64,000 nt of DNA from Solea solea (Eukaryota > Chordata > Actinopteri > Pleuronectiformes > Soleidae), in assembly GCF_958295425.1 (NCBI RefSeq), contig NC_081138.1:4171302-4235301 (forward strand), in the 5' to 3' direction. Positions 36,388-49,204 of this stretch are shown here, in pieces (the stretch's first letter is position 1; every line of letters begins with the position of its first letter). The notes below the pieces were generated by a model. That model saw nothing but the letters and a program-made list of their open reading frames with translations, was not told the origin of the DNA and did no database searches. Made by a program: the position numbers and the translations under genes.

Positions 36388-36652
36388 TCATCCATCTTCT
36401 ACCGCTTTATCCTCCACATGAGGGTCGCGGGGGGAGCTGTGCCAATCTTTATACACCTTGGACAGGTCGCTAGTCCATCACAGGGACACATAGAGACAAA
36501 CAACCATCCACCCTTGGGTCAATTTAGAGTGTCCAATTTGACTAATCGCCAAATCTGCATGTCTTTGGACTGTGGGATGAAACCCGGGAGAAGTCCCTTG
36601 TTTCTAACCGGGTTGCAAACCTAGGTCTTCTTGCTGCAAAGGCAAAAGTGCT
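36388..36652 (-). mobile_element. SINE-like dispersed repeat, minus orientation
   Basis: Reads in reverse the full family order: tail (ttctaccgctttatcctcc), ggtcgctagtccatcacagg, gtgtccaatttgac, gcatgtctttggactgtggg, and the head end tcttcttgctgcaaagg. The most complete minus-strand copy in the window. Confidence 0.8.
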
Positions 36653-37565
36653 GTCATGTCATCCATATTTAAAAATGTCAGGCAGGCAGAGAGGCAAAAA
36701 AAAATTTAGGAACATTACGAATGCAGATGCTTTGAGACAGGACAGGAGAACTTACACTGTTAATTATACGTCATTGTACGGACCTCCGATTTACATCTCA
36801 ATGTGTTTGACAGCCACCATCACCATACATTGACTTAATTTAGTAATGCTAATCATGGACAGTTCTTACATTTCAAAATGACTTGCTTCCCTGTCTTCAA
36901 ACGTGCCTCTGTTGCCCTCAGCCGTGCAAAGTGAACAAAGGGAAGCGCCAGCAAACTCATTAGAATTCATATACACTGGATCTTGTCATCAGCGAACTGG
37001 GCAATTATTCTAATGTGTCATTCTCTCATGTGCAATCATAGTCTGTATAAGTAGGAGTGAAGTAGCAGTTAATCACCAGGGGGCGCCTCAGCTGCTCTTG
37101 AAAAGATCTGCATTTGAATGAAGCTCTTATTTCTCACCTGATTTGTAAATATTCTCTTATTTTCAGGTCTCCCTAAACACGATGTCAGCTTTGTAAATTA
37201 TGAGGAAAATAGAAACATGTGAGTGAACACCAGTTTGTCTGACAGCTGGTATTATCCAATAAGAGCTTGGTTGCAGGTAACTTTCCAGTTTCAAAAACTG
37301 TCCAAATGCAAATTTTGATGCTTCAAAATGGGAGTTCCTTTAGCAACAACAGTCTATGTTTGCAGCTCTTGTTTTAGATTATTTCTTGTTTTTTTTTTTG
37401 TCTTATTTATGGAAAGTGACACGACTCCTTACTACAGGTGCCCACAAGGTGACAACTCAAAGTGTAAATCCCATAACTCTATTACAACTGACAATAAAGG
37501 CATTTATTAATTCATTCATTTATCTTTTTATTTCATCTACGGTTTTGACAGTTTGAACCCAAGTA
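36653..37565. other. Intergenic DNA
   Basis: No gene recognised. A CTCF-like core lies at 37073-37086. Confidence 0.4.
37073..37086 (+). promoter_or_regulatory. CTCF-like motif
   Basis: TCACCAGGGGGCGC matches the CTCF core (CCAGGGGGCGC). It is located between hp and the large satellite. Confidence 0.45.
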
Positions 37566-37816
37566 CTCTAAACCAGTGGTTCGGCAAGTAAATTTGTCGA
37601 GAGCCAACATTTTTCCAAGCAATTGGTCAAAAACAATGTTTTTTCTTCTAATTTAATTTGTCCAATATTGTACAAAAATGGCAAATTTAAGAGAAAAGAG
37701 TAGCTTAAATTTGATAAGTGATAAACAAAGTATTTTTGAATCTGCCGGGCCAGATATTAATGCTGGCGGCTCAGTTTTGGCCCACGTGCCACCAGTTGTT
37801 GACCACTGCTCTTAAC
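37566..37816. mobile_element. hAT-type MITE, 235 bp, imperfect 8-bp target duplication
   Basis: The element 37574-37808 begins CAGTGGTTC and ends GACCACTG, short inverted termini. Flanks are CTCTAAAC (37566-37573) and CTCTTAAC (37809-37816), an 8-bp duplication with one mismatch. The interior has a ccgggccagatatt segment typical of hAT MITEs. No coding capacity. Confidence 0.75.
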
Positions 37817-39169
37817 AGTCAGTCTTTGCTGCTTTTACACAAACGCCTCTCATCTGAGAGAAGCACGTCATGAGTCCATCACGGTCCACCGCGTAAATAT
37901 TGTGTTGTCTCTGTTTATGATCAGTGATATCGTATTGACGTTCGAAAATGATTTTAAGTCAGATTAACTGCTCCTTTGTGGACTCTAATCCCCATCATTT
38001 AACACAACGAAGGATGAGGCTGTAGGAGCAGTCAGTGAGAGGTACTTTTAAGCAGCTCGGCTTCAGGGTGCACAGGGTTTCTCCTTTGCCCTCTGAAATA
38101 TTTATATCCCTGTCAAAGACCATTACTGTGCTCCAGTCTCAGAGTGTACGCTCTCTGACTCCATCACACCCACCTGCAGAACACTGACTGAGGTCTGGCT
38201 GTCTTCCAGTGGATTCAAGCAGTGATAGACCCGCCTGCGTGTGAAGTACTTTGTGAGATGAGAGTTGTGTATTTGTAGATGTCACGGAGGATGAGATATT
38301 GTCTCATATCTCAGGTCGCATGTCGTCCTACGGGGTTTTCTCAACACATACAAGCTGAAGAATGATTTCTGTTTATGTTCATGGCTGCATTTAGCATAAC
38401 TCAAAATGTAAAGGGTGGATTTAGATTCCATTTTCTTGGTAAGTAGCTTTTCCCCCTGAGGAAGAAATGATTAGATTTTGTGAATTTCACCATCATGAGT
38501 TTTTCTCAGTTTTGTTGTGATAATAATAATAATGCATTTTATTTATAAGCGCCTTTTGAACACTCAAGGACACTTTACAAAACAATACAACAGCAGGCAA
38601 CAGGAGTATACTGTAAATGGGAAATGGCGTAGTGATATTTACTATTATACATACTTTTATATCACACCACACCTTTATCATATATTTATTTTGCATTGTC
38701 TGGAGGAAGAGGAAGGGAATTTTTTGTGATCCATAAAATGTGACGCTCTCTGTTCATCCATCCAGACAAAATGGCAGTCACTATTGACTGTCTTGCATTA
38801 AACACAGATGCAGTGATGAGGCCAGTCTTCTCCTGAACATCTGTCGCATCAGTAATGATACACATCAGCAGTACTTTCTAACCCTTCCTGCAGTCTGAAA
38901 ACACATTGTACTGTATAAACAACTGCCATGTCCTTCGTCTCCATGTGTAACTGTGGAAACTGAAGCTCAGTAAGCATCATCACCCACCCTCATATTTACT
39001 GTACTTATCTCTCTCTCACACACACACACACACACATACACACAGCTTTTCATGGAACTGTATAAGCTGATGAATCATTGCTGATGCATCATTTTCCGCC
39101 GCTGATGCTGCCTTTTAATCATCGTGGCTTGACTTACTCAAAGATATCTGTTTATTAGCAGATATTGAA
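37817..39169. other. Intergenic DNA
   Basis: No gene recognised. A LINE-tail fragment (cattttatttataagcgcc) lies at 38520-38590 and a (CA)n run at 39015-39035. Confidence 0.4.
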
Positions 39170-39189
39170 GAGATGTTCATATAGAACAA

Positions 39190-39380
39190 GAAAATTCCAC
39201 CACGAAATTTTGATCGTACCTGCTTTTTGCTGCCGATTTTGGGTGGACTGAACTTTTAAAACTTGAAGTTTTTAGAACAGGAGTGTACAAACTTTTTTTT
39301 AGATAGGGCCAGATTTGATAATGTGAAGATGTTCTAGCGCCAATGGTCACTTCACACCTTTTTTTTAACACTAACTTTTA
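39190..39380 (+). repeat. Left flank of the satellite, direct copy A
   Basis: This segment (cgaaattttgatcgtacctg, caggagtgtacaaac, gatttgataatgtgaagatg, ggtcacttcacacc) is repeated in the same orientation on the far side of the array at 51232-51410. It includes a hAT-like CAGG(A/G)GTGT end. Confidence 0.8.
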
Positions 39381-40777
39381 TACAAAAGGACTGTAATTAA
39401 AATGAGTGGTCTAACTATGAGATATTTTGTCTCATTTTGGACGAAATACTAAACTATGTGATTTTTGTCTCATTTGACTGACTAAACTACGTGATTTTGG
39501 TGAATTTTTAGACGACATACTAAACTAAATAAAGTCATAATATAGTATGTAGTCCAAAATCGGTCAAAAAGTTATAGCATAGGATGTCGTCCAAAATCAC
39601 CCAAAAAAGTCATAGTATAGTATGTTGTCCAAAATCGGTCAAAGAAGGCATGTCGTCCAAAATCAGTCAAAAAAGTCATAGTATAGTATGTCGTCCAAAA
39701 TCGGTCCAAAACGTCATAGTATAGTATGTCGTCCAAAATCGGTCCAAAACGTCATAGTATAGTATGTCGTCCAAAATCAGTGAAACAGTCATAGTATAGT
39801 ATGTCGTCCGAAATCGGTCCAAAACGTCATAGTATAGTATGTCGTCTAAAATCGGTCCAAAACGTCATGGTATAGTATGTCGTCCAAAATCGGTCGAAAA
39901 TGTAATAGTATAGTATGTCGTCCAGAATCGGTCCAAAATCTGTCCAAAATGTCATTGTATAGTATGTCGTCCAAAATCGGTCAAAAAAGTCATAGTATAG
40001 TATGTCGTCCGAAATCGGTCAAAAACGTCATAGTGTAGTATGTCGTCCAAAATTGGTCAAAAACGTCATAGTGTAGTATGTCGTCCGAAATCGGTCAAAA
40101 ACGTCATAGTGTAGTATGTCGTCCGAAATCGGTCAAAAACGTCATAGTGTAGTATGTCGTCCAAAATCGGTCAAAAACGTCATAGTATAGTATGTCGTCC
40201 AAAATCGGTCAAAAAAGTCATAGTATAGTATGTCGTCCAAAATCGGTCAAAAACGTCATAGTATAGTATGTCGTCCAAAAACAGTTAAAAAAGTCATAGT
40301 ATAGTATGTCGTCCAAAATCGGTAAAAAACGTCATAGTATAGTACATCGTCCAAAATCGGTCAAAAAGTTATAGCATAGGATGTCGTCCAAAATCACCCA
40401 AAAAAGTCATAGTATAGTATGTCGTCCAAAATCGGTCCAAAACGTCATAGTATAGTATGTCGTCCAAAATCGGTCCAAAACGTCATAGTATAGTATGTCG
40501 TCCAGAATCGGTCCAAAATCGGTCAAAAACGTCATAGTATAGTATGTCGTCCAAAATCGGTTGAAAATGTCATAGTATAGTATGTCGTCCAAAATCAGTG
40601 AAAAAAGTCATAGTATAGTATGTCGTCCGAAATCAGTCAAAAAAGTCATAGTATAGTATGTCGTCCTAAATCGGTCAAAAAAGTCATAGTATAGTATGTC
40701 GTCCAAAATTGGTCCAAAAAGTCATAGTATAGTATGTCGTCCAAAATCGGTCAAAAACGTCATAGTATAGTATGTCG

Positions 40778-40925
40778 TCTAAAAGAAAACTCCTGACTCA
40801 GGATTGCTGAGTTTTTTTTGCTTAAACCAGGTCTTGAACCCCGATCTTCTGCATTAAAGGCATGAGTGATAACCACTACACCAATCTTGAAGTTCTACTC
40901 GTTATCACATCATCATCCTATCGTG
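40778..40925 (-). other. Satellite spacer 1 with tRNA-like A and B boxes
   Basis: On the minus strand the A box TGGTGTAGTGG (40883-40873) and the B box GGTTCAAGACC (40840-40830) each fit the Pol III internal promoter consensus (TRGYNNANNNG and GGTTCRANNCC), with starts 43 nt apart. Downstream come an A-run, a hairpin (actcag/ctgagt) and TTTTCTTTT (40789-40781), a Pol III-type terminator. Folding as tRNA gives a good D arm and a mostly paired T arm. The acceptor stem does not pair and the anticodon stem has only three pairs, so it is not a working tRNA. It is best read as a tRNA-derived unit trapped in the satellite. Confidence 0.7.
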
Positions 40926-41728
40926 TGTCGTCCAAAATTGGTCAAAAACGTCATAGTATATTATGTCTTCCAAAATCGGTCAAAAACGTCATAGTATAGT
41001 ATGTCGTCCAAAAACAGTGAAAAAAGTCATAGTATAGTATGTCATCCAAAATCGGTCCAAAACGTCATAGTATAGTATGTCGTCCGAAATCGGTCAAAAA
41101 CGTCATAGTATAGTATGTCGTCCGAAATCGGTCAAAAACGTCATAGTATAGTATGTCGTCCGAAATCGGTCAAAAACGTCATAGTATAGTATGTCGTCCG
41201 AAATCGGTCAAAAACGTCATAGTATAGTATGTCGTCCGAAATCTGTCAAAAAAGTCATAGTATAGTATGTCGTCCAAAATTGGTCAAAAACGTCATAGTA
41301 TAGTATGTCATCCAAAAACAGTGAAAAAAGTCATAGTATAGTATGTCGACCAAAATTGGTCAAAAACGTCATAGTATAGTATGTCATCCAAAAACAGTGA
41401 AAAAAGTCATAGTATAGTATGTCATCCAAAATCGGTCCAAAACGTCATAGTATAGTATGTCGTCCAAAATCGGTCCAAAACAACGTAGTATAGTATGTCG
41501 TCCAAAATCGGTCAAAAACGTCATAGTATAGTATGTCGTCCAAAATCGGTAAAAAACGTCATAGTATAGTATGTCGTCCAAAATCTGTAAAAAACGTCAT
41601 AGTATAGTATGTCGTCCAAAATCGGTAAAAAACGTCATAGTATAGTATTTCGTCCAAAAACAGTGAAAAAAGTCATAGTATAGTATGTCGTCCAAAATCG
41701 GTCCAAAAAGTCATAGTATAGTATGTCG

Positions 41729-41880
41729 TCTAAAAGAAAACTCCTGACTCAGGATTGCTGAGTTTTTTTGCTTAAACCAGGTCTTGAACCCCGATCTTCT
41801 GCATTAAAGGCATGAGTGATAACCACTACACCAATCTTGAAGTTCTACTCGTTATCACATCATCATCCTATCCTGTGTCG
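41729..41880 (-). other. Satellite spacer 2 with A and B boxes
   Basis: Same layout as spacer 1, with identical A and B boxes, hairpin and T4-C-T4 run. The tRNA-like core is at about 41770-41836. Confidence 0.7.
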
Positions 41881-42223
41881 TCCAAAATCGGTCAAAAACG
41901 TCATAGTATATTATGTCTTCCAAAATCGGTCAAAAACGTCATAGTATAGTATGTCGTCCAAAAACAGTGAAAAAAGTCATAGTATAGTATGTCATCCAAA
42001 ATCGGTCCAAAACGTCATAGTATAGTATGTCGTCCAAAATCGGTCAAAAAAGTCATAGTATAGTATGTCGTCCGAAATCGGTCAAAAACGTCATAGTATA
42101 GTATGTCGTCCGAAATCGGTCAAAAACGTCATAGTATAGTATGTCGTCCGAAATCGGTCAAAAACGTCATAGTATAGTATGTCGTCCGAAATCGGTCAAA
42201 AACGTCATAGTATAGTATGTCGT

Positions 42224-42368
42224 CCGAAAGTAAACTCCTGACTGCTCAGTTTTTTTGCTTAAACCAGGTCTTGAACCCCGATCTTCTGCATTAAAGGCGT
42301 GAGTGATTACCACTACACCAATCTTGAAGTTCTACTTGTTATCACATCATCATCCTATCGTGTGTCGT
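42224..42368 (-). other. Satellite spacer 3 with A and B boxes (variant)
   Basis: A and B boxes are intact (core about 42257-42324). The hairpin has lost about 8 bp and the terminal run is broken (no TTTT on the minus strand). It shares gaaagtaaac-type flanking and the gcgtgag variant with spacer 8, so the two form a subfamily. Confidence 0.65.
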
Positions 42369-43063
42369 CCAAAATCGGTCAAAAACGTCATAGTATAGTA
42401 TGTCGTCCAAAATCGGTCCTAAACGTCATAGTATAGTATGTCTTCCAAAATCGGTCCAAAACGTCATAGTATAGTATGTCGTCCAAAATCGGTCCAAAAC
42501 AACGTAGTATAGTATGTCGTCCAAAATCGGTCCTAAACGTCATAGTATAGTATGTCGTCCAAAATCGGTCAAAAACGTCATAGTATAGTATGTCGTCCAA
42601 AATCGGTCCAAAACGTCATAGTATAGTATGTCGTCCAGAATCGGTCCAAAATCGGTCAAAAACGTCATAGTATAGTATGTCGTCCAAAATCGGTTGAAAA
42701 TGTCATAGTATAGTATGTCGTCCAAAATCGGTAAAAAACGTCATAGTACAGTATGTCGTCCAAAATCGGTAAAAAACGTCATAGTATAGTATGTCGTCCA
42801 AAATCGGTAAAAAACGTCATAGTATAGTATGTCGTCCAAAATCGGTAAAAAACGTCATAGTATAGTATGTCGTCCAAAAACAGTGAAAAAAGTCATAGTA
42901 TAGTATGTCGTCCGAAATCGGTCAAAAAAGTCATAGTATAGTATGTTGTCCTAAATCGGTCAAAAAAGTCATAGTATAGTATGTCGTCCAAAATTGGTCC
43001 AAAAAGTCATAGTATAGTATGTCGTCCAAAATCGGTCAAAAACGTCATAGTATAGTATGTCGT

Positions 43064-43210
43064 CTAAAAGAAAACTCCTGACTCAGGATTGATGAGTTTT
43101 TTTGCTTAAACCAGGTCTTGAACCCCGATCTTCTGCATTAAAGGCATGAGTGATAACCACTACACCAATCTTGAAGTTCTACTCGTTATCACATCATCAT
43201 CCTATCGTGT
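43064..43210 (-). other. Satellite spacer 4 with A and B boxes
   Basis: A and B boxes intact (core about 43104-43170). The hairpin has one mismatch (gattgatgag) and the T4-C-T4 run is present. Confidence 0.7.
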
Positions 43211-45715
43211 GTCGTCCAAAATCGGTCAAAAACGTCATAGTATAGTATGTCTTCCAAAATCGGTCCAAAACGTCATAGTATAGTATGTCGTCCAAAATCG
43301 GTCCAAAACGTCATAGTATAGTATGTCGTCCAAAATCGGTCCTAAACGTCATAGTATAGTATGTCTTCCAAAATCGGTCCAAAACGTCATAGTATAGTAT
43401 GTCGTCCAAAATCGGTCCAAAACAACGTAGTATAGTATGTCGTCCAAAATCGGTCCTAAACGTCATAGTATAGTATGTCGTCCAAAATCGGTCAAAAACG
43501 TCATAGTATAGTATGTCGTCCAAAATCGGTCCAAAACAACGTAGTATAGTATGTCGTCCAAAATCGGTCAAAAACGTCATAGTATAGTATGTCTTCCAAA
43601 ATCGGTCAAAAAGTCATAGTATAGTATGTCGTCCAAAAACAGTGAAAAAAGTCATAGTATAGTATGTCGTCCAAAATCGGTCCAAAACGTCATAGTATAG
43701 TATGTCGTCCGAAATCGGTCAAAAACTTCATAGTATAGTATGTCGTCCAAAATCGGTCGAAAATGTCATAGTATAGTATGTCGTCCAAAATCTGTAAAAA
43801 ACGTCATAGTATAGTACATCGTCCAAAATCGGTCAAAAAGTTATAGCATAGGATGTCGTCCAAAATCACCCAAAAAAGTCATAGTATAGTATGTTGTCCA
43901 AAATCGGTCAAAGAAGGCATGTCGTCCAAAATCGGTCAAAAAACGTCATAGTATAGTATGTCGTCCAAAATCGGTCCAAAACGTCATAGTATAGTATGTC
44001 GTCCAAAATCTGTCCAAAACGTCATAGTATAGTATGTCGTCCAGAATCGGTCCAAAATCGGTCAAAAACGTCATAGTATAGTTTGTCGTCCAAAATCGGT
44101 TGAAAATGTCATAGTATAGTATGTCGTCCAAAATCGGTAAAAAACGTCATAGTATAGTATGTCGTCCAAAATCGGTCAAAAACGTCATAGTATAGTATGT
44201 CGTCCAAAAACAGTGAAAAAAGTCATAGTATAGTATGTCGTCCAAAATCGGTCCAAAAAGTCATAGTATAGTATGTCGTCCAAAATCGGTCAAAAACGTC
44301 ATAGTATAGTATGTCGTCTAAAAGAAAACTCCTGACTCAGGATTGCTGAGTTTTTTTGCTTAAACCAGGTCTTGAACCCCGATCTTCTGCATTAAAGGCA
44401 TGAGTGATAACCACTACACCAATCTTGAAGTTCTACTCTTTATCACATCATCATCCTATCGTGTGTCGTCCAAAATCGGTCAAAAACGTCATAGTATAGT
44501 ATGTCGTCCAAAATCGGTCCTAAACGTCATAGTATAGTATGTCTTCCAAAATCGGTCCAAAACGTCATAGTATAGTATGTCGTCCAAAATCGGTCCAAAA
44601 CAACGTAGTATAGTATGTCGTCCAAAATCGGTCCTAAACGTCATAGTATAGTATGTCGTCCAAAATCGGTCAAAAACGTCATAGTATAGTATGTCGTCCA
44701 AAATCGGTCCAAAACAACGTAGTATAGTATGTCGTCCAAAATCGGTCAAAAACGTCATAGTATAGTATGTCTTCCAAAATCGGTCAAAAACGTCATAGTA
44801 TAGTATGTCGTCCAAAAACAGTGAAAAAAGTCATAGTATAGTATGTCGTCCAAAATCGGTCCAAAACGTCATAGTATAGTATGTCGTCCAAAAACAGTGA
44901 AAAAAGTCATAGTATAGTATGTCGTCCAAAATCGGTCCAAAACGTCATAGTATAGTATGTCGTCCGAAATCGGTCAAAAACTTCATAGTATAGTATGTCG
45001 TCCAAAATCGGTCGAAAATGTCATAGTATAGTATGTTGTCCAAAATCTGTAAAAAACGTCATAGTATAGTACATCGTCCAAAATCGGTCAAAAAGTTATA
45101 GCATAGGATGTCGTCCAAAATCACCCAAAAAAGTCATAGTATAGTATGTTGTCCAAAATCGGTCAAAGAAGGCATGTCGTCCAAAATCGGTCAAAAAACG
45201 TCATAGTATAGTATGTCGTCCAAAATCGGTCCAAAACGTCATAGTATAGTATGTCGTCCAAAATCGGTCCAAAACGTCATAGTATAGTATGTCGTCCAGA
45301 ATCGGTCCAAAATCGGTCAAAAACGTCATAGTATAGTATGTCGTCCAAAATCGGTTGAAAATGTCATAGTATAGTATGTCGTCCAAAATCGGTAAAAAAC
45401 GTCATAGTATAGTATGTCGTCCAAAATCGGTCAAAAACGTCATAGTATAGTATGTCGTCCAAAAACAGTGAAAAAAGTCATAGTATAGTATGTCGTCCAA
45501 AATCGGTCCAAAAAGTCATAGTATAGTATGTCGTCCAAAATCGGTCAAAAACGTCATAGTATAGTATGTCGTCTAAAAGAATACTCCTGACTCAGGATTG
45601 CTGAGTTTTTTTGCTTAAACCAGGTCTTGAACCCCGATCTTCTGCATTAAAGGCATGAGTGATAACCACTACACCAATCTTGAAGTTCTACTCTTTATCA
45701 CATCATCATCCTATC
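43210..45715. repeat. Higher-order repeat, about 1,255 bp, two near-identical units
   Basis: The block from about 43210 to 44464 is followed by a second of the same length from about 44465 to 45719, each holding one spacer and the same order of 38-bp variants. A third, shorter relative (about 1,180 bp) runs to about 46900. The boundary phase is arbitrary. Confidence 0.85.
44319..44470 (-). other. Satellite spacer 5 with A and B boxes
   Basis: Same layout as spacer 1. Core about 44359-44424, T4-C-T4 run present. Confidence 0.7.
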
Positions 45716-45725
45716 GTGTGTCGTC
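45574..45725 (-). other. Satellite spacer 6 with A and B boxes
   Basis: Same layout as spacer 1. Core about 45613-45680. One base change leaves a single TTTT in the terminal run. Confidence 0.7.
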
Positions 45726-46751
45726 CAAAATCGGTCAAAAACGTCATAGTATAGTATGTCGTCCAAAATCGGTCCTAAACGTCATAGTATAGTATGTCTT
45801 CCAAAATCGGTCCAAAACGTCATAGTATAGTATGTCGTCCAAAATCGGTCCAAAACAACGTAGTATAGTATGTCGTCCAAAATCGGTCCTAAACGTCATA
45901 GTATAGTATGTCGTCCAAAATCGGTCAAAAACGTCATAGTATAGTATGTCGTCCAAAATCGGTCCAAAACAACGTAGTATAGTATGTCGTCCAAAATCGG
46001 TCAAAAACGTCATAGTATAGTATGTCTTCCAAAATCGGTCAAAAACGTCATAGTATAGTATGTCGTCCAAAAACAGTGAAAAAAGTCATAGTATAGTATG
46101 TCGTCCAAAATCGGTCCAAAACGTCATAGTATAGTATGTCGTCCGAAATCGGTCAAAAACTTCATAGTATAGTATGTCGTCCAAAATCGGTCGAAAATGT
46201 CATAGTATAGTATGTCGTCCAAAATCGGTAAAAAACGTCATAGTATAGTACATCGTCCAAAATCGGTCAAAAAGTTATAGCATAGGATGTCGTCCAAAAT
46301 CACCCAAAAAAGTCATAGTATAGTATGTTGTCCAAAATCGGTCAAAGAAGGCATGTCGTCCAAAATCGGTCAAAAAACGTCATAGTATAGTATGTCGTCC
46401 AAAATCGGTCCAAAACGTCATAGTATAGTATGTCGTCCAAAATCGGTCCAAAACGTCATAGTATAGTATGTCGTCCAGAATCGGTCCAAAATCGGTCAAA
46501 AACGTCATAGTATAGTATGTCGTCCAAAATCGGTTGAAAATGTCATAGTATAGTATGTCGTCCAAAATCGGTAAAAAACGTCATAGTATAGTATGTCGTC
46601 CAAAATCGGTCAAAAACGTCATAGTATAGTATGTCGTCCAAAAACAGTGAAAAAAGTCATAGTATAGTATGTCGTCCAAAATCGGTCCAAAAAGTCATAG
46701 TATAGTATGTCGTCCAAAATCGGTCAAAAACGTCATAGTATAGTATGTCGT

Positions 46752-46900
46752 CTAAAAGAAAACTCCTGACTCAGGATTGCTGAGTTTTTTTGCTTAAACC
46801 AGGTCTTGAACCCCGATCTTCTGCATTAAAGGCATGAGTGATAACCACTACACCAATCTTGAAGTTCTACTCGTTATCACATCATCATCCTATCGTGTGT
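46752..46900 (-). other. Satellite spacer 7 with A and B boxes
   Basis: Same layout as spacer 1. Core about 46792-46858, T4-C-T4 run present. Confidence 0.7.
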
Positions 46901-47583
46901 CGTCCAAAATCGGTCAAAAACGTCATAGTATATTATGTCTTCCAAAATCGGTCAAAAACGTCATAGTATAGTATGTCGTCCAAAAACAGTGAAAAAAGTC
47001 ATAGTATAGTATGTCATCCAAAATCGGTCCAAAACGTCATAGTATAGTATGTCGTCCAAAATCGGTCAAAAACGTCACAGTATAGTATGTCGTCCGAAAT
47101 CGGTCAAAAACGTCACAGTATAGTATGTCGTCCGAAATCGGTCAAAAACGTCACAGTATAGTATGTCGTCCGAAATCGGTCAAAAACGTCATAGTATAGT
47201 ATGTCGTCCGAAATCGGTCAAAAACGTCATAGTATAGTATGTCGTCCGAAATCTGTCAAAAAAGTCATAGTATAGTATGTCGTCCAAAATTGGTCAAAAA
47301 CGTCATAGTATAGTATGTCATCCAAAAACAGTGAAAAAAGTCAAAGTATAGTATGTCATCCAAAATCGGTCCAAAACGTCATAGTATAGTATGTCGTCCA
47401 AAATCGGTCAAAAACGTCATAGTGTAGTATGTCGTCCAAAATCGGTCAAAAACGTCATAGTGTAGTATGTCGTCCCAAATCGGTCAAAAATGTCATAGTA
47501 TAGTATGTCGTCCAAAATCGGTCCAAAACGTCATAGTATAGTATGTCGTCCAAAATCGGTCAAAAAAGTCATAGTATATCGTC

Positions 47584-47730
47584 CAAAAGTAAACTCCTGA
47601 CTGCTCAGTTTTTTTGCTTAAACCAGGTCTTGAACCCCGATCTTCTGCATTAAAGGCGTGAGTGATAACCACTACACCAATCTTGAAGTTCTACTTGTTA
47701 TCACATCATCATCCTATCATGTGTCGTCCA
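47584..47730 (-). other. Satellite spacer 8 with A and B boxes (variant)
   Basis: Core about 47616-47682, A and B boxes intact. The hairpin is shortened as in spacer 3, with one TTTT remaining. It is the last spacer. The remaining 3.4 kb of array to the right has none. Confidence 0.68.
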
Positions 47731-48329
47731 AAATCGGTCAAAAACGTCATAGTATATTATGTCGTCCAAAATCGGTCAAAAACGTCATAGTATAGTATGT
47801 CTTCCGAAATCAGTCCAAAACGTCATAGTATAGTATGTCGTCCAAAATCGGTCCAAAACGTCATAGTATAGTATATCGTCCAAAATCGGTCCTAAACGTC
47901 ATAGTATAGTATGTCTTCCAAAATCGGTCCAAAACGTCATAGTATAGTATGTCGTCCAAAATCGGTCCAAAACAACGTAGTATAGTATGTCGTCCAAAAT
48001 CGGTCCTAAACGTCATAGTATAGTATGTCGTCCAAAATCGGTCAAAAACGTCATAGTATAGTATGTCGTCCAAATCGGTCCAAAACAACGTAGTATAGTA
48101 TGTCGTCCAAAATCGGTCAAAAACGTCATAGTATAGTATGTCTTCCAAAATCGGTCAAAAACGTCATAGTATAGTATGTCGTCCAAAAACAGTGAAAAAA
48201 GTCATAGTATAGTATGTCGTCCAAAATCGGTCCAAAACGTCATAGTATAGTATCTCGTCCGAAATCGGTCAAAAACTTCATAGTATAGTATGCCGTCCAA
48301 AATCGGTCCAAAACAACGTAGTGTAGTAT

Positions 48330-49100
48330 GTCGTCTAAAATCGGTCCAAAACGTCATGGTATAGTATGTCGTCCAAAATCGGTCGAAAATGTCATAGTAT
48401 AGTATGTCGTCCAGAATCGGTCCAAAATCTGTCCAAAATGTCATAGTATAGTATGTCGTCCAAAATCGGTCCAAAACAACGTAGTATAGTATGTCGTCCA
48501 AAATCGGTCCAAAACGTCATAGTATTGGACGACATAAATCGGTCGAAAATGTCATAGTATAGTATGTCGTCCAGAATCGGTCCAAAATCTGTCCAAAATG
48601 TCATTGTATAGTATGTCGTCTGAAAATCGGTCAAAAACATCATAGTATAGTATGTCGTCCAAAATCGGTCCAAAACAACGTAGTATAGTATGTCGTCCAA
48701 AATCGGTCCAAAACGTCATAGTATAGTATGTCGTCTAAAATCGGTCCAAAACGTCATGGTATAGTATGTCGTCCAAAATCGGTCGAAAATGTCATAGTAT
48801 AGTATGTCGTCCAGAATCGGTCCAAAATCTGTCCAAAATGTCATAGTATAGTATGTCGTCCAAAATCGGTCCAAAACAACGTAGTATAGTATGTCGTCCA
48901 AAATCGGTCCAAAACGTTATAGTATTGGACGACATAAATCGGTCGAAAATGTCATAGTATAGTATGTCGTCCAGAATCGGTCCAAAATCTGTCCAAAATG
49001 TCATTGTATAGTATGTCGTCTGAAAATCGGTCAAAAACATCATAGTATAGTATGTCGTCCAAAATCGGTCCAAAACGTCATAGTGTAGTATGTCGTCCAA
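48330..49100. repeat. 400-bp higher-order repeat with internal micro-inversion
   Basis: Two copies exactly 400 bp apart share the same variant order and a small inverted patch, ttggacgacat, at 48525-48535 and 48925-48935. This patch is the reverse complement of the unit's atgtcgtccaa. Confidence 0.85.
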
Positions 49101-49204
49101 AATCGGTCAAAAACGTCATAGTGTAGTATGTCGTCCGAAATCGGTCAAAAACGTCATAGTATAGTATGTCGTCCAAAATCGGTCAAAAACGTCATAGTTT
49201 AGTA

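Noticed and set aside
44489..46070. Minus-strand open frames of up to 108 codons (DDILYYDVFDRFW-type repeats) across the satellite
   Set aside because: They are a by-product of a 38-bp unit (three units equal 38 codons) and of variants that remove a TGA. They start and stop within the array, show all frames of the same repeat, and have no codon-level constraint that I can see.
40778..47730. The tRNA-like spacers as genuine tRNA genes
   Set aside because: The acceptor stem does not pair, the anticodon stem has only three pairs and the T stem has a mismatch. A Pol III-like unit or SINE head is the more careful reading.
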